The notes beneath the pieces were generated by a model that was not told where the DNA came from, searched no databases, and saw nothing but the letters and a program-made list of their open reading frames with translations. From Choanephora cucurbitarum (Eukaryota; Mucoromycota; Mucoromycetes; Mucorales; Choanephoraceae), in contig JAIWNI010000005.1 in assembly GCA_025331435.1 (NCBI GenBank), positions 496,001 to 560,000 of the forward strand: DNA of 64,000 bases. The letters run 5' to 3'. Position numbers and translations under genes: made by a program. This document shows, piece by piece, positions 1 through 9,138 of this stretch. Each line of letters begins with the position of its first letter. The stretch's first letter is position 1.

Positions 1-1542
1 GCAAGACAAAGAAAGAACAACAACGAATGACCGAAATCTTATGTTTGAATCAAATTAGAGGACATCGTCGAACTTATGTTGGTGCTTTGCCAGGCCTTTT
101 ACTTCATGGTATGCGACAATGCAACGTTCAGAATCCTGTCATGTTATTAGGTACTAATTTGGAAATAACACGGTTCATCTTTCATCTAACTTTTTTATTT
201 CAGATGAAATTGATAAAATAGCCACAAATTCTAATCAAGGCGATCCAGGTAAGAGTGAATAAAGTGAGAGAAATCAGAGATCAGAGCCTCATGCATTATT
301 GTTTGTGAACCTTGCAGCTGCAGCACTTTTGGAAGTGCTCGATCCTGCTCAAAATGCTACTTTTAGCGATCATTTTATTGGTATCCCATACGACTTGTCC
401 AAGGTGACCTTTATTGCTACTGCTAATTCTCTCGACACAATTCCTCGACCTTTGCTTGATCGTATGGAAGTCATTGAGTTAGACGGATACACATTCAACG
501 AAAAGATGCATATTGCTCAATCACACTTGATCCCTAAGCAAATCAGCGCACATGGTTTACTGGATGTAGGTGGTATCGACATCCCAAAGGAGACTGCTCT
601 ATGCATTGCAGAGAGATATACGAGAGAGAGCGGTGTCCGTAATTTTGAGAGATTGATAGCCAGTGTATGTCGCTCTAAATGCAAAGAATATGCAGATTTG
701 ATGGAAGCAGGAAAGCAGAATGAATTCATTAGAAAAGTGAACGTAGAAGATCTTGAGAATATACTAGGTGTAAGTTTTTCAATAATTCGATACAGTCAAG
801 ACAGCTAATTTTATACTTATGATGGTCATAGCCTGAACCTTTTGCAAACGAACTGATCGAAAATGATGAGTTGCCTGGTATTGTCTCTGGCTTGGCATAT
901 GCAGGCAGTGGTAATGGTGGAGTCATGATGATTGAAGCTAATGCAATGCCAGGCTCTGGTCAACTGAAATTGACAGGTAATTTGTTTTATTGTTACTTAA
1001 AAAAAGCGAATTTGGATGGTCTACTAACATAGCAACATAAAAAAAAAGGATCGTTGGGTGATGTTATTAAAGAATCAGCACAACTGGCTGTCTCATGGAC
1101 CAAATCAAATGCCTATCATTTGAAATTGACAAAGTCTTCCAAAGAAGATGTCTTCAAGGACATTGATATCCACATTCATTTACCTTGTGGAGCTGTACCC
1201 AAAGATGGACCATCAGCAGGCATAGCAATCACTACTTGTCTTATCTCTCTCTTGGCTGGCCAGTGTGTGTCCAAAACTATAGCTATGACAGGTGAGATCA
1301 CACTGAGGGGACAGGTTCGTCCAGTAGGCGGTATAAAAGAGAAAGTAATTTCAGCTCATCGAGCTGGTATCCGAAAAGTGTTGTTGCCTATTGGCAATCG
1401 TAGAGACGTTCTTCAAAGCATACCTCAAGAAATACAAAAAGAGATGAGTTTTGTCTATTGCAAGTCCATGTGGGAAGTTGCAGATAGTGTATTCGAACGT
1501 AAGCAAGTTCAATTTGAGCCAAGATATCTAAGCAGTCTATAA
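1..1542 (+). CDS. LONP2: Peroxisomal-type Lon protease (3' part; 5' end outside window)
   Basis: ATP-dependent AAA+ serine protease of the Lon family, which removes damaged proteins; the peroxisomal paralogue acts in the peroxisome matrix. Visible exons: about 59-150 (or from 1), 204-248, 318-769, 832-976 and 1049-1542. The first exon carries the conserved [10 protein letters not shown] segment, the next DEIDKI (Walker B), then [11 protein letters not shown] and the sensor region. The protease domain is complete, with catalytic Ser in PKDGPSAG and catalytic Lys in GGIKEK. The assignment to the peroxisomal rather than mitochondrial paralogue rests on [14 protein letters not shown], on [16 protein letters not shown] and on the C-terminus, which ends in SSL, close to but not a canonical SKL-type PTS1. 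The bases before about 58 may be intron (ATTAG acceptor), so the exact left exon edge is uncertain. An AATAAA-like signal lies at about 1598. Confidence 0.93.
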
Positions 1543-1660
1543 TCATGTAGCTTATAACTGTATAATTTGTATTCTCATCATTACTTTTTTTGGGCGCAAT
1601 AAAACTCTAATATAAAAAATCAAATTATCTCTTCTTTTTTCTGCTTTTCTTTTTCTTTTC

Positions 1661-2578
1661 ATGTCACTTCAAAAGCTTCCGCCTGAAATCATTAATCATA
1701 TTGCAAGCTTTATTTCACATGATGATTTAGCTGAACTAGCAGAAACTTGTCAAAAATGCTACTTGGCTGTTTTACCCTACCTATGGCATGATATTACAAT
1801 TCATTCTATGGAAGACCTCGAAACGATAGCACGACGCCTTTATTCTAATATCTTATGGCGACAAAGAGCAATCCAATTTGTACATAACATAACACTTTGT
1901 GGCATTAGACACTCAAGGAGATGCTCTACTTCCTTCATGGCGAGAATGTTTGGCATTGCTATCACCGAAGAGAATGAAGCAGACTATGCGAATAATAAGG
2001 AGCAGCCCTTTCAAACGGCGTCTATTGTTGATTTCGGTCACCTTGTTCTGACTCTATTTCCTCATGTCAATCATATTACATTTGATTTTTCACAGGCATT
2101 CAAATGCTTTCGTTTTAGTACGCCAGAAGGGCGTAGTACACTTTCATTTTCGGGTACCATCTCTGTACGCAATTACATAGCAGACAACACTACATTTCTA
2201 TACATTCTGCTTTCGCATTTCACAAATATGCATGAATTGACAGTCAAATCTGCACCTATCTTGTCTCTCTGCGAAAACTTAGACGAGCTTCTTTTGACGA
2301 ATCAAGATATAGCTTGCATTGCTTCTTTGGAATTAAACTCTTTGACTAATTTGCGGCTCAGTTACATTGATTGGACAGATACCCAGATAGACACATGGAA
2401 TAGGCTGATAAACACTCTACCCAATCTAACATCACTGGACTTGTCATGGCTGTTTTCACCTAATCTTGAAAGCTATTCGACCGTTTGCGATATGCTTAAA
2501 GAGTCTATATCATTGGTTCCAATCTCAAGTAAAGAGATGGAAACTTGCAAGCGCGTTTGTTTTGCTCGAAAGTTGTGA
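1661..2578 (+). CDS. F-box protein, probably C-terminally decayed
   Basis: Single-exon frame of 305 residues. Residues about 4-45 form an F-box (LPPEIINHIASFISHDDLAELAETC...LPYLWHDI), the SKP1-binding module of SCF ubiquitin ligases. The rest is Leu/Asn-rich and resembles irregular leucine-rich repeats (NLTSLDLSWL). Such F-box/LRR proteins form large families in Mucorales, and the substrate cannot be inferred. After the stop at 2576-2578 the same frame is open again, with one further stop at about 2619-2621, and then reads protein-like sequence (TKLEYTESIGFKGTFIQ) up to the MULE insertion at 2741. This suggests the gene once ran further and has decayed at its 3' end, or that a splice site was missed. 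The F-box itself is intact. Confidence 0.75.
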   Translation: MSLQKLPPEIINHIASFISHDDLAELAETCQKCYLAVLPYLWHDITIHSMEDLETIARRLYSNILWRQRAIQFVHNITLCGIRHSRRCSTSFMARMFGIAITEENEADYANNKEQPFQTASIVDFGHLVLTLFPHVNHITFDFSQAFKCFRFSTPEGRSTLSFSGTISVRNYIADNTTFLYILLSHFTNMHELTVKSAPILSLCENLDELLLTNQDIACIASLELNSLTNLRLSYIDWTDTQIDTWNRLINTLPNLTSLDLSWLFSPNLESYSTVCDMLKESISLVPISSKEMETCKRVCFARKL

Positions 2579-2731
2579 CCGAAACGGTTTAATTGGTATT
2601 TGTTTAAAGAATAAACATTTTTATACCTATTGCCAAAGAAAAGACAAGGTTCACTAGTAAAGACTAAACTAGAATATACTGAATCTATTGGCTTTAAGGG
2701 AACCTTTATACAAGCATTGAAAGAAAAGAAA

Positions 2732-2740
2732 ATATGTTTT
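2732..2740. repeat. Candidate target-site duplication, left copy
   Basis: ATATGTTTT directly abuts the left end of the MULE and recurs at 6273-6281 on the right. Nine bases is the usual MULE duplication length. The sequence is AT-rich, so chance identity is possible, but the position relative to both inverted repeats is symmetrical. Confidence 0.65.
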
Positions 2741-2888
2741 CAGAATGGCTATTTACCGCCACCGAAAATTCTTATTTACAACCACTGACCCGATCCCTGA
2801 GTTTAAAATAATCTGATTTACAACCACCTTATTTACAACCACCTTATTTACAACCACCTTATTGACAACCACCCTTATTCACAACCAT
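2741..2888. repeat. Left terminal inverted repeat of the MULE
   Basis: The outer 68 bp (2748-2815) are identical to the reverse complement of 6198-6265. The inner part is made of tandem copies of CAACCACCTTATTTA-type units with small variants (TTGACAACCACC, TTCACAACC). Sub-terminal arrays like this are typical transposase-binding regions in MULEs; that role is inferred. Confidence 0.88.
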
Positions 2889-2947
2889 TTTTCGTGGTAA
2901 TCATATGTAAATTCACTATGTCAATAAATGTGTATATATAACTCCAT

Positions 2948-3709
2948 TTAATCGATAACAATAACAGCTGTTTCTTTTTCTTCTAAGGATTTCGGTTGCT
3001 TGTGGAATTGCTTCCAACGATTCCAATAGTTATCAAAATTGCCACGAAGCGATTCATGCGCATCGATATACACTCTAGAAGGAGCCGGAAATCTTTGGCA
3101 TGAGTTGGAGAACTTGATAGAACCCCAGTGGCAACCGTTGATGTTTTGGATGTGGATTGGAAGCGGTTTCTTATCAAGCTTTGCTGGCAAGATCACCGGG
3201 AAATACGAAGCAGGTTGATCAATCGCTACTTCCGGTACATCAACAACAGGGGGATAGTAGCAAACTGGTCTTCCGTAAGCATCAGCCAAAATTTGCATAC
3301 AATCCAAACTATCAAACCAGAATCTTGGTTGAGCAACTTTTGCTTTTGTATGGGATGGTTCACCTCTTAATTCCGAGCTATTGTTTTGCTGATCAATGCC
3401 ACAAATGATAGTCATTTTTACATCTTTCATTATCATTCCCAACGAACTACTATAGAAGTCCGCGTATGTCATATCATCATTGAACTTCTTTCCCAAGACA
3501 TTCAGCATTGCTTCTTTAACCTGAATGAACTTATCCTCGTCGCCATAAATAGCATGAGCTGCAGATCTAAACCCACAAAATCCATCGCCTTTGGGATCAT
3601 GGGTTTCTACAACATCAAGTTTATCTATGCTCTCATGAACAAGAAAATCTAACCTACTGTGTTGGTACCTTTTTCTTTCAGTGGTTGCCCTCTTTTTAGG
3701 AATGTACAA
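2948..3709 (-). CDS. OTU-type cysteine protease domain of the MULE
   Basis: OTU-like deubiquitinase domain: catalytic Asp/Cys in DPKGDGFCGFRSAAHAI and the C-terminal His in NINGCHWGSIKF. There is no ATG at its 5' end (3707-3709 is TTG). The frame stays open upstream, reading KPVCHGDFVYDLYIPKKRA and then (KKEE)n right through the microsatellite, and it meets the transposase frame at about 3963-3965. There one repeat unit has three T where its neighbours have four. The domain therefore looks like the C-terminal part of a transposase-OTU polyprotein cut off by a one-base slip. MULEs carrying Ulp1- or OTU-like proteases are known; the function of the protease in transposition is not. Confidence 0.8.
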   Translation of the reverse strand: MYIPKKRATTERKRYQHSRLDFLVHESIDKLDVVETHDPKGDGFCGFRSAAHAIYGDEDKFIQVKEAMLNVLGKKFNDDMTYADFYSSSLGMIMKDVKMTIICGIDQQNNSSELRGEPSHTKAKVAQPRFWFDSLDCMQILADAYGRPVCYYPPVVDVPEVAIDQPASYFPVILPAKLDKKPLPIHIQNINGCHWGSIKFSNSCQRFPAPSRVYIDAHESLRGNFDNYWNRWKQFHKQPKSLEEKETAVIVID

Positions 3710-6036
3710 ATCATATACGAAATCTCCATGACAAACAGGCTTTCTCTTTTTGGACTTTTCCTTTCTATCTTCTTTCTTTTTTTCTTCTTCATCTTCTTCT
3801 TTTTTTCTTTCTTCTTTTTTTTCTTCTTTTTTTTCTTCTTTTTTTTCTTCTTTCTTTTCTTCTTTCTTTTCTTCTTTCTTTTCTTCTTTCTTTTCTTCTT
3901 TCTTTTCTTCTTTCTTTTCTTCTTTCTTTTCTTCTTTCTTTTCTTCTTTCTTTTCTTCTTTCTTTCTTCTTTCTTTTCTTCTTCGTCTTCTTCTTTCTTT
4001 TCTTCTCCGTCTTCTTGCTTTTTCTTCAGATCAATTTTACTGTACTGCTTTCTAAAACTAGCATTGGCAAAGTCTTTGGGAAGCGAAGATAGTCTTTGAG
4101 ATTTTGGTGGTCTTCCCGGCTTTCTTACTTCACTTGCTTCTGGTAATTGCAAAGGAGGGATGCCTCCAGATTCCAACTTGGTTCTAGAGCTACCATCAAC
4201 AAAGGAATTGTTATCTGTATGCAGAAGATCGTCAAGTACATATGTTAAACGAGACGTTTCAACTACATCTCCTTCTGCTACACGGAATGCTTCATCAAGT
4301 GCAAGCAAATATTTAACCCATGGCTTTGTGAAGCTCTTCAATGGTTTATGAGCATATTCATCAGCTTTAGATATCCACCAACGTTGAGGTACATCAATCA
4401 ACTCGATTCTGCTTTGCTTTAATCTGTCCATTTGATGACAGCATAGCAGCCCATACACAACTCGATTTTTACAAACACATTCCGAGTATTGTGCAGGGAT
4501 TACTGGCCGTTCTTTGTAAAGTTCTTCTCGAAGCTTATAAAGAGCGAAATGACCAACTTTTCCACGGAGATGGTTCAATTGATCATCACCACTTATGAGA
4601 ATGTCGCAGCTAGTCTTTTCTTTCAGCTCTTGCTCATTGAAATTGCGATCAAAGCGTCTCAAGTAATCGCTGATTTTTTCAAAGGCGATGCAAAGCTGTT
4701 GTGCTGAGTTCATGCCATTCTTCATTGCTCCATGGCCACTTTCTGCTCTTTGAGAAGTAGTACAGCCCATGTTCCTTACTTTTGATGTGTAGTTGGCTGC
4801 CCACTGATGTAGGCAAAGCTTCCACTCGGTTTCATAATATTCCTTGAACTTGATTCTCTCATCTTTTGAGACGAAACAATTGTCGTCGTAAAGAATTTCA
4901 TTGATTAGATTACTGTACTTTGAAAATTCGGTGAAGCTTGGCAAATCAATCAAAGCTTTGACGTACGACTTGAAATCATCTATGGTCTTGCTGTTCTTGA
5001 ATGTCTTCTTATTACAATGGTCATCAAGATTGTTTAACATATGCCATGTACAAAGAAGCTTTTTGTTTTCAGAAAAGTGTCTGCTTAATGAATTTCTTAA
5101 AGCTGTGCACTTATCAGTAATAAACACAGTTTCTGACGAAATGCCTCCTAGTAATTGATTCAGCTTTAAAAGAACCCAGTTGTAAGTGGACTCTTGCTCG
5201 TTTGAGACCCAGGCAAACGCTACAGGAAAGCTTTTTAAAGCATTTCTTCCAATGTTGCTTACACCATACACACCAATCAAAGGCATTCCAAGATTGTTTG
5301 TTTTGTATGTGGCATCGATTACCATTACTTCAGGGAATTGCTTTGTTCTTTCAATCATTTTACTATTGGCGAAGAGAATCGACTTCAGGAAACCTGCTTC
5401 ATTAAAGTCGTAGAATACAGTAAACCCGTCACTTTGCATTCGATTGATCAAATCTGTTGCTTCATTACTAGACGCTTTAAACGAGGATTGGTGACTTTGT
5501 CTCTTATAGTCTTGCTTCATGTTTTTGATGTCAATTGCAGTTAGCTTGTTATAGCTGCCATCTCTACTAATGGATTCTTGAATTTTGCGAGGTGCCAAGT
5601 CTAACTCAAGACCGAAACTGACTTTCTTCATCTCGCTTGGCTCAAGGTTATTCTTACGTCCTTTTGGTACAGACAACATTTCAAGTATGTCAAGAGAATG
5701 GTTATGGCACAGTTCACGTTCATCGTGAGGCTCAATAAGACTAAGAGTGCCTTTGCTTTTAACTTTAGAGAATCTAATGGTAAAAGGACAGTTTGTCTTT
5801 ACACTCATTTTAGCTCGTTGCTTATTAACGTCTTCAATGCGCTTGTAGTCTTCTCTATGTTTGCCACTTTTCACGCATTGGTAAACTAGTCTTTTTGCGT
5901 CGGATCTTGTAATAGAAACTGCAAAATTGTTTCTAGTTGCATACTCTTTAATAAGAGTATTAAGAGATTCTTTATCGATGCTTCGAGGAAGTTCGGGAAG
6001 GACTTCAGGAACTTTTTGTAAATTTTCACTTATCAT
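3649..6036 (-). CDS. MULE transposase (FAR1-like N-terminus, DDE domain, SWIM zinc finger)
   Basis: Open frame of 795 residues. The N-terminal 120 residues have a FAR1/WRKY-GCM1-like DNA-binding look (CPFTIRFSK, CHNHSLD). The catalytic domain follows: first Asp in VMVIDATYKTN, second Asp in FITDKCTALRN followed by CTWHML, and a candidate Glu in SQRAESGHGAMK. A SWIM finger (CVCKNRVVYGLLCCH, C-x-C...C-x-H) comes next, then a Pro/Lys-rich linker. The last ~150 residues are a low-complexity Lys/Arg tract encoded by a polypyrimidine (plus-strand) microsatellite. The frame switches inside this tract: up to about position 3964 it reads acidic/basic KKEE-type repeats, then KKKR repeats, and it soon stops at 3649. 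The natural product was probably a transposase-OTU fusion (see the OTU entry). Nuclear, catalysing element excision and insertion. Confidence 0.9.
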   Translation of the reverse strand: MISENLQKVPEVLPELPRSIDKESLNTLIKEYATRNNFAVSITRSDAKRLVYQCVKSGKHREDYKRIEDVNKQRAKMSVKTNCPFTIRFSKVKSKGTLSLIEPHDERELCHNHSLDILEMLSVPKGRKNNLEPSEMKKVSFGLELDLAPRKIQESISRDGSYNKLTAIDIKNMKQDYKRQSHQSSFKASSNEATDLINRMQSDGFTVFYDFNEAGFLKSILFANSKMIERTKQFPEVMVIDATYKTNNLGMPLIGVYGVSNIGRNALKSFPVAFAWVSNEQESTYNWVLLKLNQLLGGISSETVFITDKCTALRNSLSRHFSENKKLLCTWHMLNNLDDHCNKKTFKNSKTIDDFKSYVKALIDLPSFTEFSKYSNLINEILYDDNCFVSKDERIKFKEYYETEWKLCLHQWAANYTSKVRNMGCTTSQRAESGHGAMKNGMNSAQQLCIAFEKISDYLRRFDRNFNEQELKEKTSCDILISGDDQLNHLRGKVGHFALYKLREELYKERPVIPAQYSECVCKNRVVYGLLCCHQMDRLKQSRIELIDVPQRWWISKADEYAHKPLKSFTKPWVKYLLALDEAFRVAEGDVVETSRLTYVLDDLLHTDNNSFVDGSSRTKLESGGIPPLQLPEASEVRKPGRPPKSQRLSSLPKDFANASFRKQYSKIDLKKKQEDGEEKKEEDEEEKKEERKKKRKKKRKKKRKKKRKKKRKKKRKKKRKKKRKKKRKKKKKKKKKKKKKKKEKKKKMKKKKRKKIERKSPKRESLFVMEISYMICTFLKRGQPLKEKGTNTVG
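3770..4018. repeat. 250-bp pyrimidine-tract microsatellite inside the MULE coding region
   Basis: Plus strand is almost purely C/T, built on a 12-bp unit CTTCTTTCTTTT with 3' variants. On the coding strand each unit encodes KKEE in the frame shared by the flanking domains. One unit near 3963-3965 is one base short. Uninterrupted purine/pyrimidine mirror-like tracts of this length can form triplex DNA and are prone to slippage. Confidence 0.9.
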
Positions 6037-6080
6037 TATTTCAAGAAAGGCTAGAAACTATGGTTTGATGGTATGTCTAA

Positions 6081-6272
6081 GGGTGGTTGTGAATAAGGGT
6101 GGTTGTAAATAAGGTGGTTGTTGTAAATAAGGTGGTGGTTGTAAATAAGGTGGTGGTTGTAAATAAGGTGGTGGTTGTAAATAAAGTGGCTGTAAACCAG
6201 ATTATTTTAAACTCAGGGATCGGGTCAGTGGTTGTAAATAAGAATTTTCGGTGGCGGTAAATAGCTTTATTC
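6081..6272. repeat. Right terminal inverted repeat of the MULE
   Basis: Inverted counterpart of 2741-2888, somewhat longer because the inner tandem unit (GGTGGTTGTAAATAA and a GGTGGTGGTTGTAAATAA variant) is present in more copies, showing copy-number drift between the two ends. Confidence 0.88.
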
Positions 6273-6281
6273 ATATGTTTT
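6273..6281. repeat. Candidate target-site duplication, right copy
   Basis: ATATGTTTT, identical to 2732-2740, placed immediately outside the right inverted repeat of the MULE. Confidence 0.65.
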
Positions 6282-6487
6282 TGGTAAATCGATAGGTTGG
6301 ACAAACAATGCATCCTACACATTAGCCAATCAAATCCAAAGATAGAGAAAGTCACTTAGCCGTCCCAAAATCACTTGGAATCACTTTTTTCTGCAGGCAA
6401 ATTTTTGACAATTTTTCAAAGATTTAGCAAAGGCATTTTCTCTATTCTTTTTTTCTTCTGCAAGACAGCCTTTGAAAAGAAAACAGT

Positions 6488-8979
6488 ATGGAAGTTCACC
6501 GTTGCCGATTTGTCGAGTATCAGCCAGCAGCTATTAACACACTTGATTTCACACCTCCTACCGTCAAGGATACTCGTTTAGCAGTCGGTAGAGCTAATGG
6601 CAACATCGAGATCTGGGATCCTACCTTCAAATATCGCCTCGAAAAAACAATTCCCGGCGGAGAAGACTTGTCTGTTGAAAGTTTAGCTTGGGCACATCAA
6701 TCAGTAGTAGCCAATCCTGACCCAGAAGACACACCTGAGGAAATAGCTAAAGAATTGGAGTTGTTATTACAAAAACCACCTCGTCTGTTTTCTTCAGGTT
6801 TGAACCCTTATATTGTTGAATGGGACACAACTACTATGACAATCAAGGTAAAGCAGGAAAACGAGATAGACGCATAGAGTTGATGCTGATAGGGCGACAA
6901 TAGAAATCATGTGACTCGAATGGTGGTGCCGTGTGGTGTTTAGCTGTCAATAGCAAAGGCACTCGATTGGCAGCTGGCTGTGAAGATGGCTGCATTCGTA
7001 TGTTCGATATTGCTGATGGAAATCTCGAATATATTCGCAGTTTTGAGCCACAAAAGGGACGTGTGCTTTCAATTGCTTGGGCACCTAACGACGAATATAT
7101 AGTGTCTGGTGGATCAGATTCAGCCATTCGTACCTGGAACCCTCATACAGGTCGCACAATTCACCGTATGACAGTTGCAAAGAACCCTAAAGAGCAAACT
7201 TTAGTGTGGGCTGTAGCTGCTATCAAGTAAGTGGTTATGTCCAAACTGTTTTTATTTTTATTTTTTTACTTACACCATAATCAATGAAGAGGAGACACTA
7301 TTGTTTCTGGTGATTCTCGAGGTGCATTGACATTTTGGAACAGTAAGATGGGCACAGTCAAGCAATCTATTCGTGCACATGGTGCTGATATTTTATGTAT
7401 TGCTGCCTCTAAGGATGGTTCACAAGTGTTTTCGGCTGGTGTGGATCGTAAGATTACTGCTTTCCGTCGCTCATCTGCAAAGAACAACAACAGCAAACAA
7501 AACAACAAAAAGAAAAATGCGCAATCTGTGACTGATTGGATCAATGCAGGCAGCCGTAGATACCATTGGCATGATATTCGCGCTTTGGCTTTAGATGAAC
7601 GACCTCACATTAACTCAATTGTATCAGGTGGTGTGGATGTAGAGCTTGTCGCATGTCCAGCTGTCGAATTTCCAAAATTGATCCAAAACAGATTACCTCC
7701 CTTTCCTCAAAAATACATTGCTTCTATTTCTAAATCACACAAACTTGTCATGTCAGCCTTTTTCAATTCGATTTCACTTTGGCGACTTGGCAAAGCAAAG
7801 TCTGTGGACACAGCTTCAAAACAACCTGCTCTTCCTGAAATGGTCGAGCCACACCAACTTGCTCTTGAGCTTAAATTGAAGCCTGATTGTAACATCACCT
7901 CTAGTGCTTTATCTGAAGATGCCAATTGGATTGCTGTATCCGATGTAGAAAATGTTCGTCTCTTTAGAGTGAACAAAGGTGTAAGTGTCATATATATACA
8001 TAAGCGAATTTTTTTTGGTAGCGAGGTGAAACTCATCTATTTCTCAACTTAGTCTGAAGCAGGTCAACTGGAAGTAAAGAAGCAAAGAAAGTTTGAGAAG
8101 CAATTGAACACCTATCTAAGTCAACACAATGCGGCGCCAGGTGCACATCATGTCGTTTTTACCCCTGGCTCTGACAAATTGATTATTGTCACACCTGAAT
8201 CACGTATCCTTATTGTGGATCTCACTAAATGGGAAGAAGGTTCTTATGAAGTATTGCGTGAGTTTGGACACCATCGTGGATTAGACAATGAGGGCAACAC
8301 TCTAGATGATTATGCAGTTTCTACTATTATTTCCATCAATGTCAGTTCAGATGGGCAATGGTTAGTGACAGGCGATGATGAAAATCGTATTTATGTCTTC
8401 AACCTTGACAGTCTAAAGGTAAGAGTGAAAGAAGAGTAGTCTTGTGCAAGACCCTCACTCTTTGTTTGTTATTAGCAACACCTTAAATTACCTCAAGGCT
8501 CTACTCCTCACACAGCCTTGTCATTCAATCAATTCCGACCCAATGAACTCCTGGTTGCATTGGCAACAAACGCATTTTATATTTATGATGTTGAACACAA
8601 GCGTCTTACAAGTTGGTCAAGCACACATCAGGATATGTCAAAATCTCGACTTTTAGACCAGAGAGATCGTATTCGTGGTGTGATGTATAATCCTGCTGAT
8701 AAAAACAAGATGATCTTGTATGGTAGCACTTACATGTGTCTTGTTGATATTCATGAAAAGCCCATACCAAAGAAGCTCGGCAAGCGAAAAGCACAAGAAG
8801 CAACAAAACCCGTTAAAGAGAAGGAGGACGAAATGTCTGTCTCTATTTCATATCAATACCAACAAATCTTAGCATGTGATTTCATTGGTGAAAATCAGAT
8901 GGTAATGATAGAACGACCCAAGTTTAGTGTACTCGAGAATTTACCACCTTCCTTCTACAAATCTCATTTTGGCGCTTAA
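6488..8979 (+). CDS. UTP4: U3 snoRNP / SSU processome WD40 protein Utp4 (cirhin)
   Basis: Utp4 is part of the t-UTP/UtpA subcomplex that starts 90S pre-ribosome assembly on nascent pre-rRNA in the nucleolus. Exons 6488-6847, 6904-7226, 7290-7980, 8053-8418 and 8476-8979 join in frame to 747 residues, close to the family norm. The N-terminus MEVHRCRFVEYQPAAI is diagnostic. WD repeats are visible throughout (NGNIEIWDP, DGCIRMFDIA, DSAIRTWNPHTG, RGALTFWNSKMG, ENRIYVFNLD), with a Lys-rich insert (KNNNSKQNNKKKN) in the middle. The start codon sits 207 bp beyond the MULE's right end, so the promoter lies in or next to the transposon. A second UTP gene (UTP13) lies at 44-46.7 kb. Confidence 0.95.
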
Positions 8980-9138
8980 TAACAACATTATACATATACA
9001 CTTCACATACTCACCCACACTCTTCACACTTGTACCATTATTATCCTTTACTTTTTTTTTTCAACAAAAAGAAACAGACCAAAATAAATACAATAGAGAT
9101 AAATACAACTGTTTTTAATCTATGTATGTATGTATGTT

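Larger units (their letters stand above)
2741..6272 (-). mobile_element. Mutator-like element (MULE) with transposase and OTU protease frames
   Basis: A 3.53-kb DNA transposon bounded by long terminal inverted repeats. A block at 2748-2815 is an exact 68-bp inverted match to 6198-6265. Tandem copies of a roughly 15-bp unit (TTTACAACCACCTTA) follow on the inner side of both ends. A candidate 9-bp direct repeat, ATATGTTTT, flanks the element at 2732-2740 and 6273-6281, the size expected of a MULE target-site duplication. The outermost 7 bp at each end match poorly. The interior, on the minus strand, carries a MULE transposase frame (3649-6036) followed by an OTU cysteine-protease frame (2948-3709). 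The element lies between an F-box gene and UTP4. Confidence 0.9.

Noticed and set aside
1..1542. Mitochondrial Lon (Pim1)
   Set aside because: The protease-domain wording and the SSL C-terminus fit the peroxisomal paralogue better.
2815..2890. Regular 15-bp repeats that superficially resemble a CRISPR array
   Set aside because: They are contiguous with no unique spacers, recur inverted at the other end of the MULE, and the genome is eukaryotic.
3659..4099. Plus-strand frames rich in Phe or Ser across the MULE microsatellite
   Set aside because: They are the antisense reading of the Lys/Arg/Glu-coding polypyrimidine repeat and contain no recognisable sequence outside it.
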